A DNA stretch of 64,000 bases from Minicystis rosea (GCA_001931535.1 CP016211.1:7611703-7675702), one strand, 5' to 3'; counted from the first letter of the stretch, positions 1-9,640 are shown. The notes: generated from the letters alone by a model not told the origin. Numbers and translations: made by a program.

Positions 1-68
1 CGCGCGATGCACGCCGGTGAGTGTGCGGGGGATGGGCCTTTTATGAAAGAACGACGATCGCCGCGCGA

Positions 69-1088
69 TCAGGGGAGCTCCACGCCGAGGCCCAGATCGA
101 GGACGCCGGCCACGGGGGACATTTGGAACACGTCGCGCTCGGCCCCCTGCGCGTCGAGGTAATAGAAGCGATCACGGCGCATGGGCACGACCATGGACGC
201 GCCGCCGGCGATGAGGAGCGGGCCCACGATGCGCCGGCGGACGCGGGCTTCGACGGTCGCGTCGATCACGATCTGCTCTTGTTGGTACGAGAGCGCGAAG
301 CCGAAGCCGCCGACGCGAAGCGCGCCCGCATGCACGCCGGCGCAAGCTTCGAGGAGCGTGCCCGCCAGCGTCAGGCCGGGACAGACCGCGAGGGTTCCAT
401 AGGCGAGCGTGAAGCCCGCGCTGACCGGGCCCGCGGTGATGGTGTGGCCGGGCCACACGACGGCGCCGATTTCGATCGAGGGCCAGCGCGCGGGCACGAC
501 GTGCGCGCGCAGCGCGATGCCCGAGCCGACGCGCGGCAAGAGGCCGAAGCCGAGCGCGGCGCCGGCCGTGACGCCGAAGTGCCACGAGGGCGGCGCGGAC
601 GCGGGCGCAGGCGGCGGGAGCGCGGCAGGGAGCGGCGGAGGAACGAGCGTGTCGACGAGCGCGGGCGCGCGCGGCGCGAGCGCGGCGGAGGGATCGATCA
701 AGAGCGCGATGACGAGCGCGATCTCGTCGTCGAGCGCGCGGCAATCGCGCGCTTTGCTGGCGAGCTCGCGACGCCCGAGCTGCGCGCCCGATCCATCGGT
801 GAGCAGGATGGTCGCGCGCCAGCCATCGTTCGCGCGCTCGATGCGACCTTCGATGGCGACGTCGGCCTGCGCGGGTGGAACGAGCGCCGGGCGCCCGAGC
901 CGGCGCTCCACCGCGATCGCGAGCGCACGCGGAGGCACGCACGGCTCGGCCCCCGCGAGCCGCACCCAACCGAGCGAGGACGTGCGCGCGGGCGGCGTGG
1001 GCGCGGTGCTCTGCGCGCGCGCCGAGGCAGCCCCGCACGAAGCCGACACGACGACGGCGAGCGCCGCTGCCAATCGATCCAGACGCAC
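69..1088 (-). CDS. Exported hypothetical envelope protein
   Basis: No recognised family. I place the start at a GTG (minus strand, 1088) because the next residues form a signal peptide: a basic start, an Ala/Val-rich core and an ARAQS-type cleavage site near residue 25. The open frame extends to 1175 without signal-like sequence. Residues about 35-125 look like a small alpha/beta domain with conserved Gly-Arg pairs. The C-terminal two thirds alternate hydrophobic and polar residues and end in LGLGVELP, as in an outer-membrane barrel. It lies downstream of another outer-membrane-type gene, but a terminator separates them. Periplasmic or outer-membrane location is inferred. Confidence 0.68.
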   Translation of the reverse strand: MRLDRLAAALAVVVSASCGAASARAQSTAPTPPARTSSLGWVRLAGAEPCVPPRALAIAVERRLGRPALVPPAQADVAIEGRIERANDGWRATILLTDGSGAQLGRRELASKARDCRALDDEIALVIALLIDPSAALAPRAPALVDTLVPPPLPAALPPPAPASAPPSWHFGVTAGAALGFGLLPRVGSGIALRAHVVPARWPSIEIGAVVWPGHTITAGPVSAGFTLAYGTLAVCPGLTLAGTLLEACAGVHAGALRVGGFGFALSYQQEQIVIDATVEARVRRRIVGPLLIAGGASMVVPMRRDRFYYLDAQGAERDVFQMSPVAGVLDLGLGVELP

Positions 1089-1180
1089 CTCGAGGCAATG
1101 TAGCGAAGCGCGTTGCTCCGCGCGCTCCGAAGCGAGGTGGATCACCGCGGAGCGTGGCTCGGACCGAGGCCCCACATGCG

Positions 1181-1213
1181 AAAACGCGCTGCCCTTGGTA
1201 AAGAGCAGCGCGT
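1181..1213 (-). terminator. Intrinsic terminator of the outer-membrane protein gene
   Basis: On the minus strand a perfect 9-bp stem (ACGCGCTGC / GCAGCGCGT) closes a 12-nt loop and runs directly into TTTT. It lies about 60 bp after the stop codon of the gene ending at 1272, in the correct orientation. T-tract terminators are uncommon at this GC content, so it stands out. Confidence 0.72.
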
Positions 1214-1271
1214 CGATTCGGGCCTGGTGAGGGGAGTGAGATCGCGGGGGCGCGTGCCCCCGCCGTTCGAG

Positions 1272-2567
1272 CTAGAACGCGCCGGCCTGCTGAGCCGCGC
1301 GGGCCGCGCGCTTCGCCGTGGGGCCGCCGGTCAGGTTGAAGGCCTTGTCGAGCATGCTGTCGAGGAAGACGGATACGTTCGTGTAGAACGACGCGTCCGG
1401 TCCGTAGAAGACGCTGCGACGGTGCCCGCCGTTGTCTCCGAGCTGGGCCGTCTGGTGCTGATAGCCGAGATCGATGCGGGTCATGTTGAACAGCGTGTAG
1501 GAGAAGCCGACGTCGAAGGTCGTGATCGGGTTGATCATCGTGTAGCTCTCGCCCAGGTGGACGGGGCCGGTCGGCGTGGAGATGTCGGTCGGCGAGAACT
1601 TGGGCTTCTGGGGGACCAGGAGCTCCATCGAGAAGTTCAGCGAGAGATCACGGTAGATCGTGAGGTAGGCCGCGCCGAGGAAGCGGCCGTTGTTCATCGC
1701 CATCGACGAGCCGGAGATCTGATCGTTGAAGACCGCGTTGCCGTCCGGCCCCATGCGCGGGCGCTGGAGGCCGACGGTCTCGTTGACCGGGGTGTAGGAC
1801 TTGGCGAAGAGGTGCGACCAACCGGCGAGGCCGATGATGAAGATGTCCGAGATCCAGTCCGACTTGGGGACGAGCGGGATGGCCTGCATGAGACCGACGC
1901 TGACGCTCGTGGTCGCATAACGACCCTGGCCGCGGCTGGTCTTCGAGGTCGGGAGGATGACGTTGGCCGAGGCGAGGGGCGTCGTGGAGAAGCCGTCGGC
2001 GTTCGAGTAGACCTTGTGCTGGTAACCGATGCCGACCGACGTGTCGCGGAACTGCCACTCGTTCCGGTTCTTGGTCGTGTCCGAGTTGGTGAGCTCGGCG
2101 CCCCACGCGATGTTGGCGTTGATGAACAGACGCTGCGTCGAGTTGGCGATGGGCGCGTAACGGGCGTTGAACGAGAAGTCCATCGCGTAGACCTGCCCGT
2201 CCGAGCTCTGGTAGTCCTGCCCGACACCGAAGATCGTGGTCGTCGCGGTGTTCGTCCAGTTGAGGCGGGTGAGCAGGAAGGGGTTCGCCTTCTTCGGCGG
2301 AGGCGGCGGCTCGCTGGTCGTGCTGTCGGCCGCGGGCGGGGGCTGGTTACCAAAGGTAACCGTGGGCACCGGCGCGCCGCTGGCGGGGGCCGCGGGGAGC
2401 GCGGCGGGAGCGACCCCGAAATCAGCGGGGGGCGGTTGGCCGGGTTGGCCAGGCTGGCCAGGTTGACCAGGCTGCCCCGGAGGAGGCGGTTGCTGGGCCT
2501 GAGCCACCGCGACGCTCCCCAGAACACCGGCGGCTGCCAGCATCATCGTTCGCAACGTCTTCTTCAC
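1272..2567 (-). CDS. Outer-membrane beta-barrel-like protein with Gly-Gln-Pro linker
   Basis: A 431-residue exported protein. The GTG start at 2567 is chosen because GGGAGAGG sits just upstream and the next 25 residues (KKTLRTMMLAAAGVLGSVAVAQAQ) form a signal peptide. The frame itself opens at 2639. After cleavage come a Pro-rich stretch with four to five GQP repeats and a Pro/Ala linker to about residue 105. The rest has alternating aromatic/hydrophobic strands typical of a transporter-like barrel. No substrate can be inferred. It ends in a T-tract terminator and is divergent from bactofilin. Confidence 0.78.
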   Translation of the reverse strand: MKKTLRTMMLAAAGVLGSVAVAQAQQPPPPGQPGQPGQPGQPGQPPPADFGVAPAALPAAPASGAPVPTVTFGNQPPPAADSTTSEPPPPPKKANPFLLTRLNWTNTATTTIFGVGQDYQSSDGQVYAMDFSFNARYAPIANSTQRLFINANIAWGAELTNSDTTKNRNEWQFRDTSVGIGYQHKVYSNADGFSTTPLASANVILPTSKTSRGQGRYATTSVSVGLMQAIPLVPKSDWISDIFIIGLAGWSHLFAKSYTPVNETVGLQRPRMGPDGNAVFNDQISGSSMAMNNGRFLGAAYLTIYRDLSLNFSMELLVPQKPKFSPTDISTPTGPVHLGESYTMINPITTFDVGFSYTLFNMTRIDLGYQHQTAQLGDNGGHRRSVFYGPDASFYTNVSVFLDSMLDKAFNLTGGPTAKRAARAAQQAGAF

Positions 2568-2838
2568 GACCACCTCTCCCGTCCTCGGCCTCGGACGTCG
2601 ACGCCTCGGCAACGTCGACGCGGCGAGCGCGCTTCTCATACCTACCCACCCGCGTCAACGCGGGGCACTCGCGAGCGCACGGGTATAAGCAGAAATCGTA
2701 CCGGATGGACCTTATCCTCCAACGGGCGAAGATCGCAGCAGAATTCTTCCCGGCCCCGAGGGGCCCGTTACCGGTCTGACGCGGGGGCACGACCGGGCCC
2801 GTTGCGAACCTGACGATGGGTGGGCTAAGCCTCCGCAC

Positions 2839-3291
2839 ATGGAGTCGACCCTCGGGAGCGACGGATCGGGCCGGTCTCCGGACGGGCACCGGCCGACGGA
2901 GATCAACGCCCTCCTGGGGCGGGGCACACACTTCGAGGGGAAGCTCTTCTTCGAAGGACGCGTCCGCATCGATGGGAGCTTCAAGGGCGAGATCCGCGGA
3001 GACGACGTGCTCGTCATCGGCGAGGGCGCCGTCGTGGCCGGCGAGGTCCACGTGGCGACCTGCATCGTCACGGGCGGCGAGGTCGAGGCCGACATCAAGG
3101 CCCGCGATGCCATCGAGCTGTACGCGCCGTCCAAGGTGACCGGCGCGCTCCATGCACCGGCGATCTTCATCGATCGCGGGGTGAAGTTCGAAGGCTCGTG
3201 CAAGATGGCGCCGCTCGACGACGAAGAGCCGTCTCCATCGCCGGATCCGACGCCGCGCTCCCCCGAGGCCGAGCCGAGCGTCTCCCGTTGA
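2839..3291 (+). CDS. Bactofilin family cytoskeletal protein
   Basis: 150 residues with one central bactofilin domain (about residues 28-120). The repeating Gly/Val pattern (FEGKLFFEGRVRIDGSFKGE, then GEGAVVAGEVH and GGEVEADIKARDAIELY) is the signature of the right-handed beta-helix that polymerises without nucleotide. The tails are short and disordered; the C-terminal one is rich in Pro, Ser and acidic residues. Bactofilins scaffold cell-shape or chromosome-positioning machinery; which role applies here is unknown. The stop codon overlaps the proposed TTG start of the next gene. Confidence 0.9.
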   Translation: MESTLGSDGSGRSPDGHRPTEINALLGRGTHFEGKLFFEGRVRIDGSFKGEIRGDDVLVIGEGAVVAGEVHVATCIVTGGEVEADIKARDAIELYAPSKVTGALHAPAIFIDRGVKFEGSCKMAPLDDEEPSPSPDPTPRSPEAEPSVSR

Positions 3292-6200
3292 GCGGCGCGC
3301 GCGAGCGGCACGGCGCGCTCCTCGTGCCGTCGGCGCGGCACCTCGCGGCCGAGCTCTCGACGCGCGGTGAGAGCGCCCCCGTTCGCGGCCGGATCTTCCG
3401 CGATTTCGTGCTCGACGCGGCCGCGCGGCTCTGGCCGGAGGTCGGGCTCGCGACGCCGCACACGACGCGCCTGCTCACGCGGATGGCGCTCGATCAAATT
3501 CCCCCGCAACGGCTCGCGTTCCCCGACGAGCCGGCCGCGCGCGTGGCGCTCGCCGACGCGATCGATCGCGCGGTGGGACGGCTGCGGCGCGCAGGCACGA
3601 GCGCGGAGCACTTGCATGCCGTGGGATCGACGCAGGCCACGCTGCTCGCCGAGGTGCTCGAGCGGGTCGATGCGCTGCTCGAAGAGGCGCGCCTCACGGA
3701 TGCACGGAGCGCGGCCGGGATGGTGGCGCGGCGGATCGGCGACGGCGGCGCGGCTCTGCCGGAGGTGCACGCGGATCGGCTCGTGATCGCGGGCATCGCG
3801 GCGTGGGAGCCGGACGATCTCGCGGTGCTCGAAGCGACCCACCGCGCCATCCGAGACGCGGGCGGCGCGGGCCTGACGCTGGAGCTGCCGGGCCTCGCAG
3901 GTCCGATCGCGCGCGCGCCCGACGACGCGCTCGCGCCGATCGCGAGCGACCTCGAGCGACGCTGGGCCTCGCTCTCCGATGCGCCCGAGATCGAGTGGAC
4001 CGCGGCGCGGAGGGCCGATCCGCGCGAGGTGATCGCGGCGCGCAACATCGACGGCGAGGCGCGCGCGGTGGCGGCGTCCGTGCTCGATGCGCTCGGACGC
4101 GGGACGCCGCCGGAGCGCATCGCCATCGTCGTCCCCGATCTCGACGAGACGCGCCTCACGCCCTTCCGCGCGGCGCTCGGCGATGCGCGCGTGCCCTTCG
4201 CGGAGCCGCGCGGAAGGCCCGTGGCGAGCTGTCCCGAAGGGCGTGTGGCGCTCGCGTTGCTCGCGACCGCGGTGGGTCCGGTGACGCGCGAGCAGGTCAT
4301 CGAGCTGCTCCGCGCGCCGGGCCTCTCGGCAGGCGCGTGGACCGAGCGCGCCGACGGGCCGGTGGCCGCCGCGCGCGCCGCGCAGCTCGCGCACCGGCTG
4401 CGCGAAGTGCCCGTGGAGATCGATCGCACGGGCGGGATGCTGCTCGAAGCGCTGGGCCACGCGGTGAAGCAACGGCCCGACGAGGCGTGGATGCCGCGCG
4501 CGCTCGATCGATTGCTGCGCAACGCGCGCTGGCTCGGCGAGAGCGACGATCCCCGCGCGATGCCTTCACGGCGCGAGCTGGGACGGCGCCTCGTGTCGTT
4601 GATCGAGAGGCTCAAGCTGGGGCAGCCGGATCGACGAGAGCTCGGCGACGCGCTGCGCGCCGAGGTGCGCGCGGCCGCGCAGATGGCGCGCGGGACGATG
4701 GTGGGCGAGCCGCACTGGCTGCGCACGGGAGGGCTCGCGCTGTCGGCGCTCGGAGAAGGCGCGGCCGCGGTGCGCGCCATCCGCGAGGCGGTGCGCGCCA
4801 TCGTCGACGGCGCAGCCGCGGTGGGCCTCGCGGATCGGCCGAGCTCACCGGGTGATTTCGCGGCAGAGCTGGGTGTCGCCATCGCCGAGCTGGGCATCGG
4901 CCTCGGCGCGGCGTCGAGCGCCGCGGGCGCGAGCGCGGTGACGATCGGGCGGCCCGCCGATCTCGCGGGCCTGACGCACGATCTCGTGATCGTCACCGGC
5001 CTCGAAGAGCGCGCGTACAGCGGCGCCGAGCGCGACGAAGCCCTGCTCGACGAGCGCGTGCGCAAGCAGCTCCCCGTCCCCGTGCGCCCGCCCTCCGCCG
5101 GCCAGCGCGAAGCGTGGCGACGCGCGGAGCTGGCCTGGGCCATGGCGGGATCCGATCGCGTGGTGCTGAGCTATGCGCTCGGCGACGACGGCGATCTCGC
5201 GGCCCCGCATCGCCTCGTGCGCTGGGCCGAAGAGCTCGGCGCCCCCACGCGCAAGGAGCCCGCCTCGCGCGTGGCCCGCGGCGCCTCCCGCGTCGATCTG
5301 CGCAGCGCCGAGCTGTGCGCGCTCGCCGCGGGCACCGCGCCGCGCGGCGACGTCGCCGATCGCGTGGCCATCGAGCGCGCGCGCAACGCGTTCTTCCTCG
5401 ATCCCCACGCGCCCGCCGACGCGCACAACGGTCACGTCGCGCTCGACGGCGACGTGGCCCGCCACCGCTTCGTCGTCGCCGTCGGCGGCGACGCCCCCGA
5501 GCGGCCCGTGGCCGTGACCGCGATCGAACGAGCCTCGGGCTGCGCGTTCGCCGGGTTCGCGCGGCGCGTGCTCCGCGTGCGGCGCGTGGAGGATCTGGTC
5601 GAGTCCGCCGACGCGCGGGAGCGCGGAACGTTGGTGCACCGAGCGCTCCATGCAGCCTTCGAGGGCGCGGCCCAAGCGGGCCCGAACGCGGCGCACGACG
5701 TCGTCCTCATCGCGGCGCGCCTCGCGGCCGAGCAGGCGCTCGGGATCACCGGGACGATGCCGCCGCTGCGGCGCGAGTCGGTGCTGCAAGCGGTGGAGGA
5801 CGCGGCCGGCGTGGTGGCGCGCGCGCTCGAGAGCGGCGATCCGCTGCATTTCCACCTCGCGGAGAAGAGCTTCGGGAGTGAAGGATCTCCCTGGCCTGCG
5901 CTGGCCATCGGCGGCAGCGACGGTGCCGCCGTCTACGTCGACGGACAGATCGATCGCATCGACGTCACCACCGATGGACGCAAGGCGCGCGTCGTCGACT
6001 ACAAGACTGGCCGCATCCCCGCCGCCGACGATCACGGCAAGAGCGCGTTCCAGCTCCCGCTCTACGCCGCCGTGGTGGCGCGCGAGCTCGCGTGCGCCGA
6101 CGTCGAGGCCGTGTACGTCTCCATCCGGCCCCGAGGCGTCGTCGACGAATGGCCTCGCAGCGAAGACGATCGCCGCGCCCTCGGCGCGCGCCGCGACGAG

Positions 6201-6356
6201 ATCGCCGAGGCCGCGCGCCGCGTGATCCTCGGCATGTGGCGCGGCGAGGTCGCGCCGCGGCCGGCCAAGGCCGCGCTCTGCTCGCGCTGCGAGGCGCGCG
6301 ACGTCTGCCGGAGGCCCGCCGTCGCGCCGATCGAAGAGGCGGAAGAGAGAGCCTGA
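3288..6356 (+). CDS. AddB-like PD-(D/E)XK nuclease / inactive helicase-fold protein
   Basis: About 1022 residues from a TTG that overlaps the bactofilin stop (TTGA); an in-frame ATG at 3198 lies inside bactofilin and is less likely. The N-terminal two thirds resemble the UvrD-like fold of AddB, including VIVTGLEERAYSG near residue 567. The C-terminal nuclease has the expected series: GTLVHRAL (about 781), VDGQIDRID (885), VVDYKTG (904) and FQLPLYA. The C-terminal CSRCEARDVC (about 998) together with Cys in SGCAFAGFARR matches the four-Cys Fe-S staple of AddB-type nucleases. A role in double-strand break end processing is expected. No AddA-like helicase is adjacent. Confidence 0.86.
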   Translation: MSGARERHGALLVPSARHLAAELSTRGESAPVRGRIFRDFVLDAAARLWPEVGLATPHTTRLLTRMALDQIPPQRLAFPDEPAARVALADAIDRAVGRLRRAGTSAEHLHAVGSTQATLLAEVLERVDALLEEARLTDARSAAGMVARRIGDGGAALPEVHADRLVIAGIAAWEPDDLAVLEATHRAIRDAGGAGLTLELPGLAGPIARAPDDALAPIASDLERRWASLSDAPEIEWTAARRADPREVIAARNIDGEARAVAASVLDALGRGTPPERIAIVVPDLDETRLTPFRAALGDARVPFAEPRGRPVASCPEGRVALALLATAVGPVTREQVIELLRAPGLSAGAWTERADGPVAAARAAQLAHRLREVPVEIDRTGGMLLEALGHAVKQRPDEAWMPRALDRLLRNARWLGESDDPRAMPSRRELGRRLVSLIERLKLGQPDRRELGDALRAEVRAAAQMARGTMVGEPHWLRTGGLALSALGEGAAAVRAIREAVRAIVDGAAAVGLADRPSSPGDFAAELGVAIAELGIGLGAASSAAGASAVTIGRPADLAGLTHDLVIVTGLEERAYSGAERDEALLDERVRKQLPVPVRPPSAGQREAWRRAELAWAMAGSDRVVLSYALGDDGDLAAPHRLVRWAEELGAPTRKEPASRVARGASRVDLRSAELCALAAGTAPRGDVADRVAIERARNAFFLDPHAPADAHNGHVALDGDVARHRFVVAVGGDAPERPVAVTAIERASGCAFAGFARRVLRVRRVEDLVESADARERGTLVHRALHAAFEGAAQAGPNAAHDVVLIAARLAAEQALGITGTMPPLRRESVLQAVEDAAGVVARALESGDPLHFHLAEKSFGSEGSPWPALAIGGSDGAAVYVDGQIDRIDVTTDGRKARVVDYKTGRIPAADDHGKSAFQLPLYAAVVARELACADVEAVYVSIRPRGVVDEWPRSEDDRRALGARRDEIAEAARRVILGMWRGEVAPRPAKAALCSRCEARDVCRRPAVAPIEEAEERA

Positions 6357-6547
6357 CGGCGGCTCTTGGGCGATCGCCCCCATCCGTTCCTCACGTGCGA
6401 CGGGCGAAGCTCGTCCCAGCACATCGCGCTTGCGGACAACATGGGAATCCCTCGCATCGAGTGCTCACCGATGGTGGATTCAGGACGAGCCTTGGTGTCC
6501 ATGCGGCACCCTTGTCGGCGTGAAATCCCCGGAGTAGCGAGGGATTC

Positions 6548-6949
6548 ATGAGCACCTCGCACACCGTTGGCATGCACATGACGAAGAGCCCTGTCGTCGT
6601 GGAGCGCAACACGACGATGGCCGTCGCGCTTCGCATCATGGATGAACAGGGGTTCCGTCATCTGCCCGTGGTGGCGGAGGGGAAGCTCGTCGGCGTCGTC
6701 TCCGAGCGCGAGCTCAAGATCGTCGACAACATGGCGGGTTTCGCGGGCCGGCTTTGCGTCGTGGGAGACTTCGTCTTGGGCGCGCCGTATCGCGTCTCAC
6801 CGGATGCGCTGCTCGTCGAGGTGGCCCGATCCATGGCTGAAAACAAGTACGGCTCGGCGGTCGTCTGCGACGGAGACACGGTGATTGGCATGTTCACCAC
6901 CACCGATGCGCTCCGGGCGCTCGCCGCCGTGCTCGAAACCGGCGCTTGA
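6548..6949 (+). CDS. CBS-domain pair protein
   Basis: 133 residues made almost entirely of two CBS motifs. The first (about residues 10-65) contains MTKSPVVVERNTTMAVALRIM and FRHLPVVAEGKLVGVVSERE. The second (about 75-130) contains GAPYRVSPDALLVEVARSM and SAVVCDGDTVIGMFTTTDAL. CBS pairs bind adenine nucleotides and usually regulate partners; a stand-alone pair like this is probably a small ligand-sensing regulator. No partner is obvious. The start follows 190 bp of non-coding sequence, and purU begins 34 bp downstream. Confidence 0.9.
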   Translation: MSTSHTVGMHMTKSPVVVERNTTMAVALRIMDEQGFRHLPVVAEGKLVGVVSERELKIVDNMAGFAGRLCVVGDFVLGAPYRVSPDALLVEVARSMAENKYGSAVVCDGDTVIGMFTTTDALRALAAVLETGA

Positions 6950-6983
6950 TCTCTGGGCATCTGGCGCGCTACACGCGCGTGCG

Positions 6984-7874
6984 ATGAGCACCATCGCCAC
7001 CTTCCTCGTCGCCGCGCCCGACCAACCCGGCCTGGTCGCCCGCCTCGCGGGCTTCTTCTACAACGCCGGGTTGAACATCGTCGACGCGAGCAACCACACC
7101 GATCCTTTTGCCGACGGCGGGGCCCGCTTCTTCATGCGGCTCGTCGTCGACATCGGCGGCCTCTCCTCACCCACGGCGGTGGCTGCCCTGCACGGATCGG
7201 CGACCCGCAGCACGCTGGAGAGCGCCTTCGCGGATCTCTGCGCCTCCCTGTCGGCGACGTGGTCGGTGCGTTATTCGGATCAGATTCCGAAGGTCGCCAT
7301 CCTCGTGACCAAGGATCCGGCGTGCCTCTACGACTTGGTGCTGCGCCAGCGGGCCGGCGAGATCGCGTGCGAGATCCCGCTCGTGATCGGCAACCACCCG
7401 ACGCTGGAGTCGGTGGCCGAGAGCTTCAAGATCCCGTTCTACTCCCTGCCGGTGACGGCCGAGACCAAGCCCGCGCAGGAGAAGCAGATCCTCGATCTGT
7501 GCGCGCGCCACCACATCGATCTCGTGGTGCTCGCGCGGTACATGCAGGTGCTCACCGAGACGTTCCTCGATGCGGCGCCGCCGGTGATCAACATCCATCA
7601 TGGGTTCTTGCCGGCGTTCCAAGGCGCGAAGCCCTATCACCAGGCGCACTCCCGCGGCGTGAAGCTGGTCGGCGCGACGGCGCACTATGCGACCAAGGAC
7701 TTGGATCAGGGCCCGATCATCGAGCAGGACGTGGCCCGCGTGAACCACGCCATGGGCCCCGACGAGATGGCGCGCGTCGGCCGAGACGTGGAGCGCGTGG
7801 TGCTCTCCCGCGCGGTGCGCGCGCACCTCGAGCGCCGCGTGATCGTCGAGGGTCGCCGGACCATCGTGCTTTGA
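6984..7874 (+). CDS. purU: Formyltetrahydrofolate deformylase
   Basis: 296 residues; PurU hydrolyses 10-formyl-THF to THF and formate and supplies formate for PurT-type purine synthesis. The N-terminal ACT domain (about residues 1-85) has the family opening FLVAAPDQPGLVARLAGFFY. The C-terminal formyltransferase fold contains KVAILVTKD, VVLARYMQVLT, the catalytic INIHHGFLPAF (Asn/His) and GATAHYATKDLDQGPIIEQ with the catalytic Asp. The ATG at 6984 gives the normal family N-terminus; an upstream in-frame ATG at 6885 lies inside the CBS gene. Confidence 0.95.
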   Translation: MSTIATFLVAAPDQPGLVARLAGFFYNAGLNIVDASNHTDPFADGGARFFMRLVVDIGGLSSPTAVAALHGSATRSTLESAFADLCASLSATWSVRYSDQIPKVAILVTKDPACLYDLVLRQRAGEIACEIPLVIGNHPTLESVAESFKIPFYSLPVTAETKPAQEKQILDLCARHHIDLVVLARYMQVLTETFLDAAPPVINIHHGFLPAFQGAKPYHQAHSRGVKLVGATAHYATKDLDQGPIIEQDVARVNHAMGPDEMARVGRDVERVVLSRAVRAHLERRVIVEGRRTIVL

Positions 7875-8185
7875 GCCGAACGGCGCGCATGTCGGGAGAT
7901 GGCCAAAGCATCTTCCGACATGGCCGGGCCATCATCGGACCCTAACCGGGTCATCATCTGCCCATCACCGCGCCATCATCGGCCCCTAACCGGGGCATCA
8001 TCTGCCCATCACCGCGCCATCATCGAAGATAGCGGCGTCATCCTCCGACGCTGGCTGCGCCATCTCCAACGAAGACCGCGCCGTCCTCCGATCATGACCG
8101 CGGCAACTTGCGCGTACCGGCGGCGAGATCGCCGACAGCACGGCCTCGCCTGCTTGGGATAGCCTCGCTCGCCGGAGGCTCATCG
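7875..8185. other. Intergenic region containing a short tandem repeat
   Basis: 311 bp between purU and the amidohydrolase gene with no credible ORF. The middle is taken up by the 44-bp tandem repeat listed separately, flanked by looser CATCATC-rich sequence. The only translation signal seen is GGAGG just before the ATG at 8186. No hairpin with a T-tract was found. Confidence 0.7.
7928..8025. repeat. 44-bp tandem direct repeat, about 2.2 copies
   Basis: Copy 1 is 7928-7971 and copy 2 is 7972-8015; they differ at two positions. A third partial copy (10 bp, GCCATCATCG) follows at 8016-8025. Each unit contains CTAACCGG and two CATCATC motifs. Copies abut with no spacer, which excludes a CRISPR array. 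Function unknown. Confidence 0.9.
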
Positions 8186-9640
8186 ATGGATCTCGCTCAA
8201 CCTGCACCGGCGCGACGACGACGGCTGCGCTTTGCGCTCGGCGTCCTCGGCGCGCTGTTGTTCGTGATGGCCGGCATCGCCGTGCATTTGCGGCTGGCCC
8301 TCGGGCCCGAGCTGAAGACGGCGCCGCTCGTCACGGCCTCCCCTGCCCCGACGGCGTTGTTCTTTCACGACGTCGCCGTGTTCACGGGCACGGGCCCGGT
8401 ATCGCAACCGCATTGCGATGTGCTCGTGCAAGGTGGGCGGGTGGTGTCGATCAAGCCCACGGGCGCGGCGCCGCCGGCGGGCGCGGAGATCGTCGAGGGC
8501 GCGGGGCGCACGCTGTTGCCGGGGCTCATCGATGCGCACACGCATGTCAGCGGATCGGGCGCGCCGCCGTGGGCGCAGGCGCGGCTGACCGATGCGCACA
8601 ACCTCGAAGCGTACGTGTATGCGGGCGTGACCACGACGTACGTGCTCGGAGGGATCGCGGGTGATCTGGCCAAGCTCGAACGCGAGGCGACGGACGGCAA
8701 GCTCATCGGGCCGCACCTTTGGTACACGCACTTGCCCATCACGGCGCCCGGCGGTCACCCGACCGTCGTCGGCAAGCAGCTCGTGCCGTGGCCGCTCTCG
8801 TCGATCCTCGCGTCGCTCATCCCGCAGCCCGAGACAGCTGCCGCCGCCGAAGCCGCGGTGGCCGAGACGGAGAAGCAGGGCGCGCACTTCATCAAGGCGA
8901 TGATCGACAAGCTGCCGCCGAGCGCGCCCGAGATGCGCGAGGAGATCCTGCGCGCCATCGCCGAGGCCGCGCACAAGCGGCAAAAGAAGCTCTTCGTGCA
9001 CATCGGCACGACCGACGACGCGCTCGCGTCGGTGCGCGCCGGCGCCGACGTGCTGGCCCACGGCGTGTACCGCGGCACCATCACCAAGGCACAAGCCGAG
9101 GAGATCGCGCGCGCCAAGGTCCCCGTGATCTTCACCATGGCCGGGTGGGTGCGCACGGCCGCGCTCGGGCACGGCACGTGGAAGCCCTCCGCGCTCGACG
9201 AGGCCACCGTGCCGCGCGAGATCCTCGCGTCGCTCGGCGGGGACGCCGGGAAGAGCTTCGCCAAGGGCGGCGCGCTCGCCGAGTTCGTCGCCGCGCTGCT
9301 GGAGAACGAGCGCTTTTGGTTCGGCAATGCGCGCACGCTCCACGAGGCCGGCGTGACCATGCTGGTGGGCACGGACAGCCCGCTGCCCGGCATCTTCCCG
9401 GGCAGCTCGCTTCACGAAGAGATGCGTTTGCTCGTGGAAGCTGGGATTCCGCCGGGCGAAGTGCTCCTCGGCGCCACCTCGCGCGCCGCGGACGTGCTCG
9501 CGCTCGACGTGGGCCGCCTCGAAGAAGGCCGCCCCGCCGAATTGGTGCTGGTGCGCGGCGATCCGGTAGCCGACATCCGCGCGGCTGTCGCCGTGGACAT
9601 GGTGGTGCTGCGCGGGCGGGTGGTGCGGCGCGCGCGGTGA
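8186..9640 (+). CDS. Membrane-anchored amidohydrolase (imidazolonepropionase-like)
   Basis: 484 residues from an ATG preceded by GGAGG. A basic N-terminus and one hydrophobic segment (about residues 17-38) suggest a signal anchor or uncleaved signal. The metal-dependent amidohydrolase fold follows: LLPGLIDAHTHV (first metal-binding His pair), FIKAMIDK (bridging Lys position), LFVHIGT, VLAHGVYRG and the terminal Asp in GTDSPLPG, then the usual small C-terminal beta-sandwich. This set fits the imidazolonepropionase/prolidase-like branch. Catalysis outside the cytoplasm is inferred from the anchor; the substrate cannot be predicted. Confidence 0.86.
   Translation: MDLAQPAPARRRRLRFALGVLGALLFVMAGIAVHLRLALGPELKTAPLVTASPAPTALFFHDVAVFTGTGPVSQPHCDVLVQGGRVVSIKPTGAAPPAGAEIVEGAGRTLLPGLIDAHTHVSGSGAPPWAQARLTDAHNLEAYVYAGVTTTYVLGGIAGDLAKLEREATDGKLIGPHLWYTHLPITAPGGHPTVVGKQLVPWPLSSILASLIPQPETAAAAEAAVAETEKQGAHFIKAMIDKLPPSAPEMREEILRAIAEAAHKRQKKLFVHIGTTDDALASVRAGADVLAHGVYRGTITKAQAEEIARAKVPVIFTMAGWVRTAALGHGTWKPSALDEATVPREILASLGGDAGKSFAKGGALAEFVAALLENERFWFGNARTLHEAGVTMLVGTDSPLPGIFPGSSLHEEMRLLVEAGIPPGEVLLGATSRAADVLALDVGRLEEGRPAELVLVRGDPVADIRAAVAVDMVVLRGRVVRRAR

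Noticed and set aside
7928..8025. CRISPR-like array
   Set aside because: Repeats abut directly, there are no spacers, and only about two copies; no cas genes.
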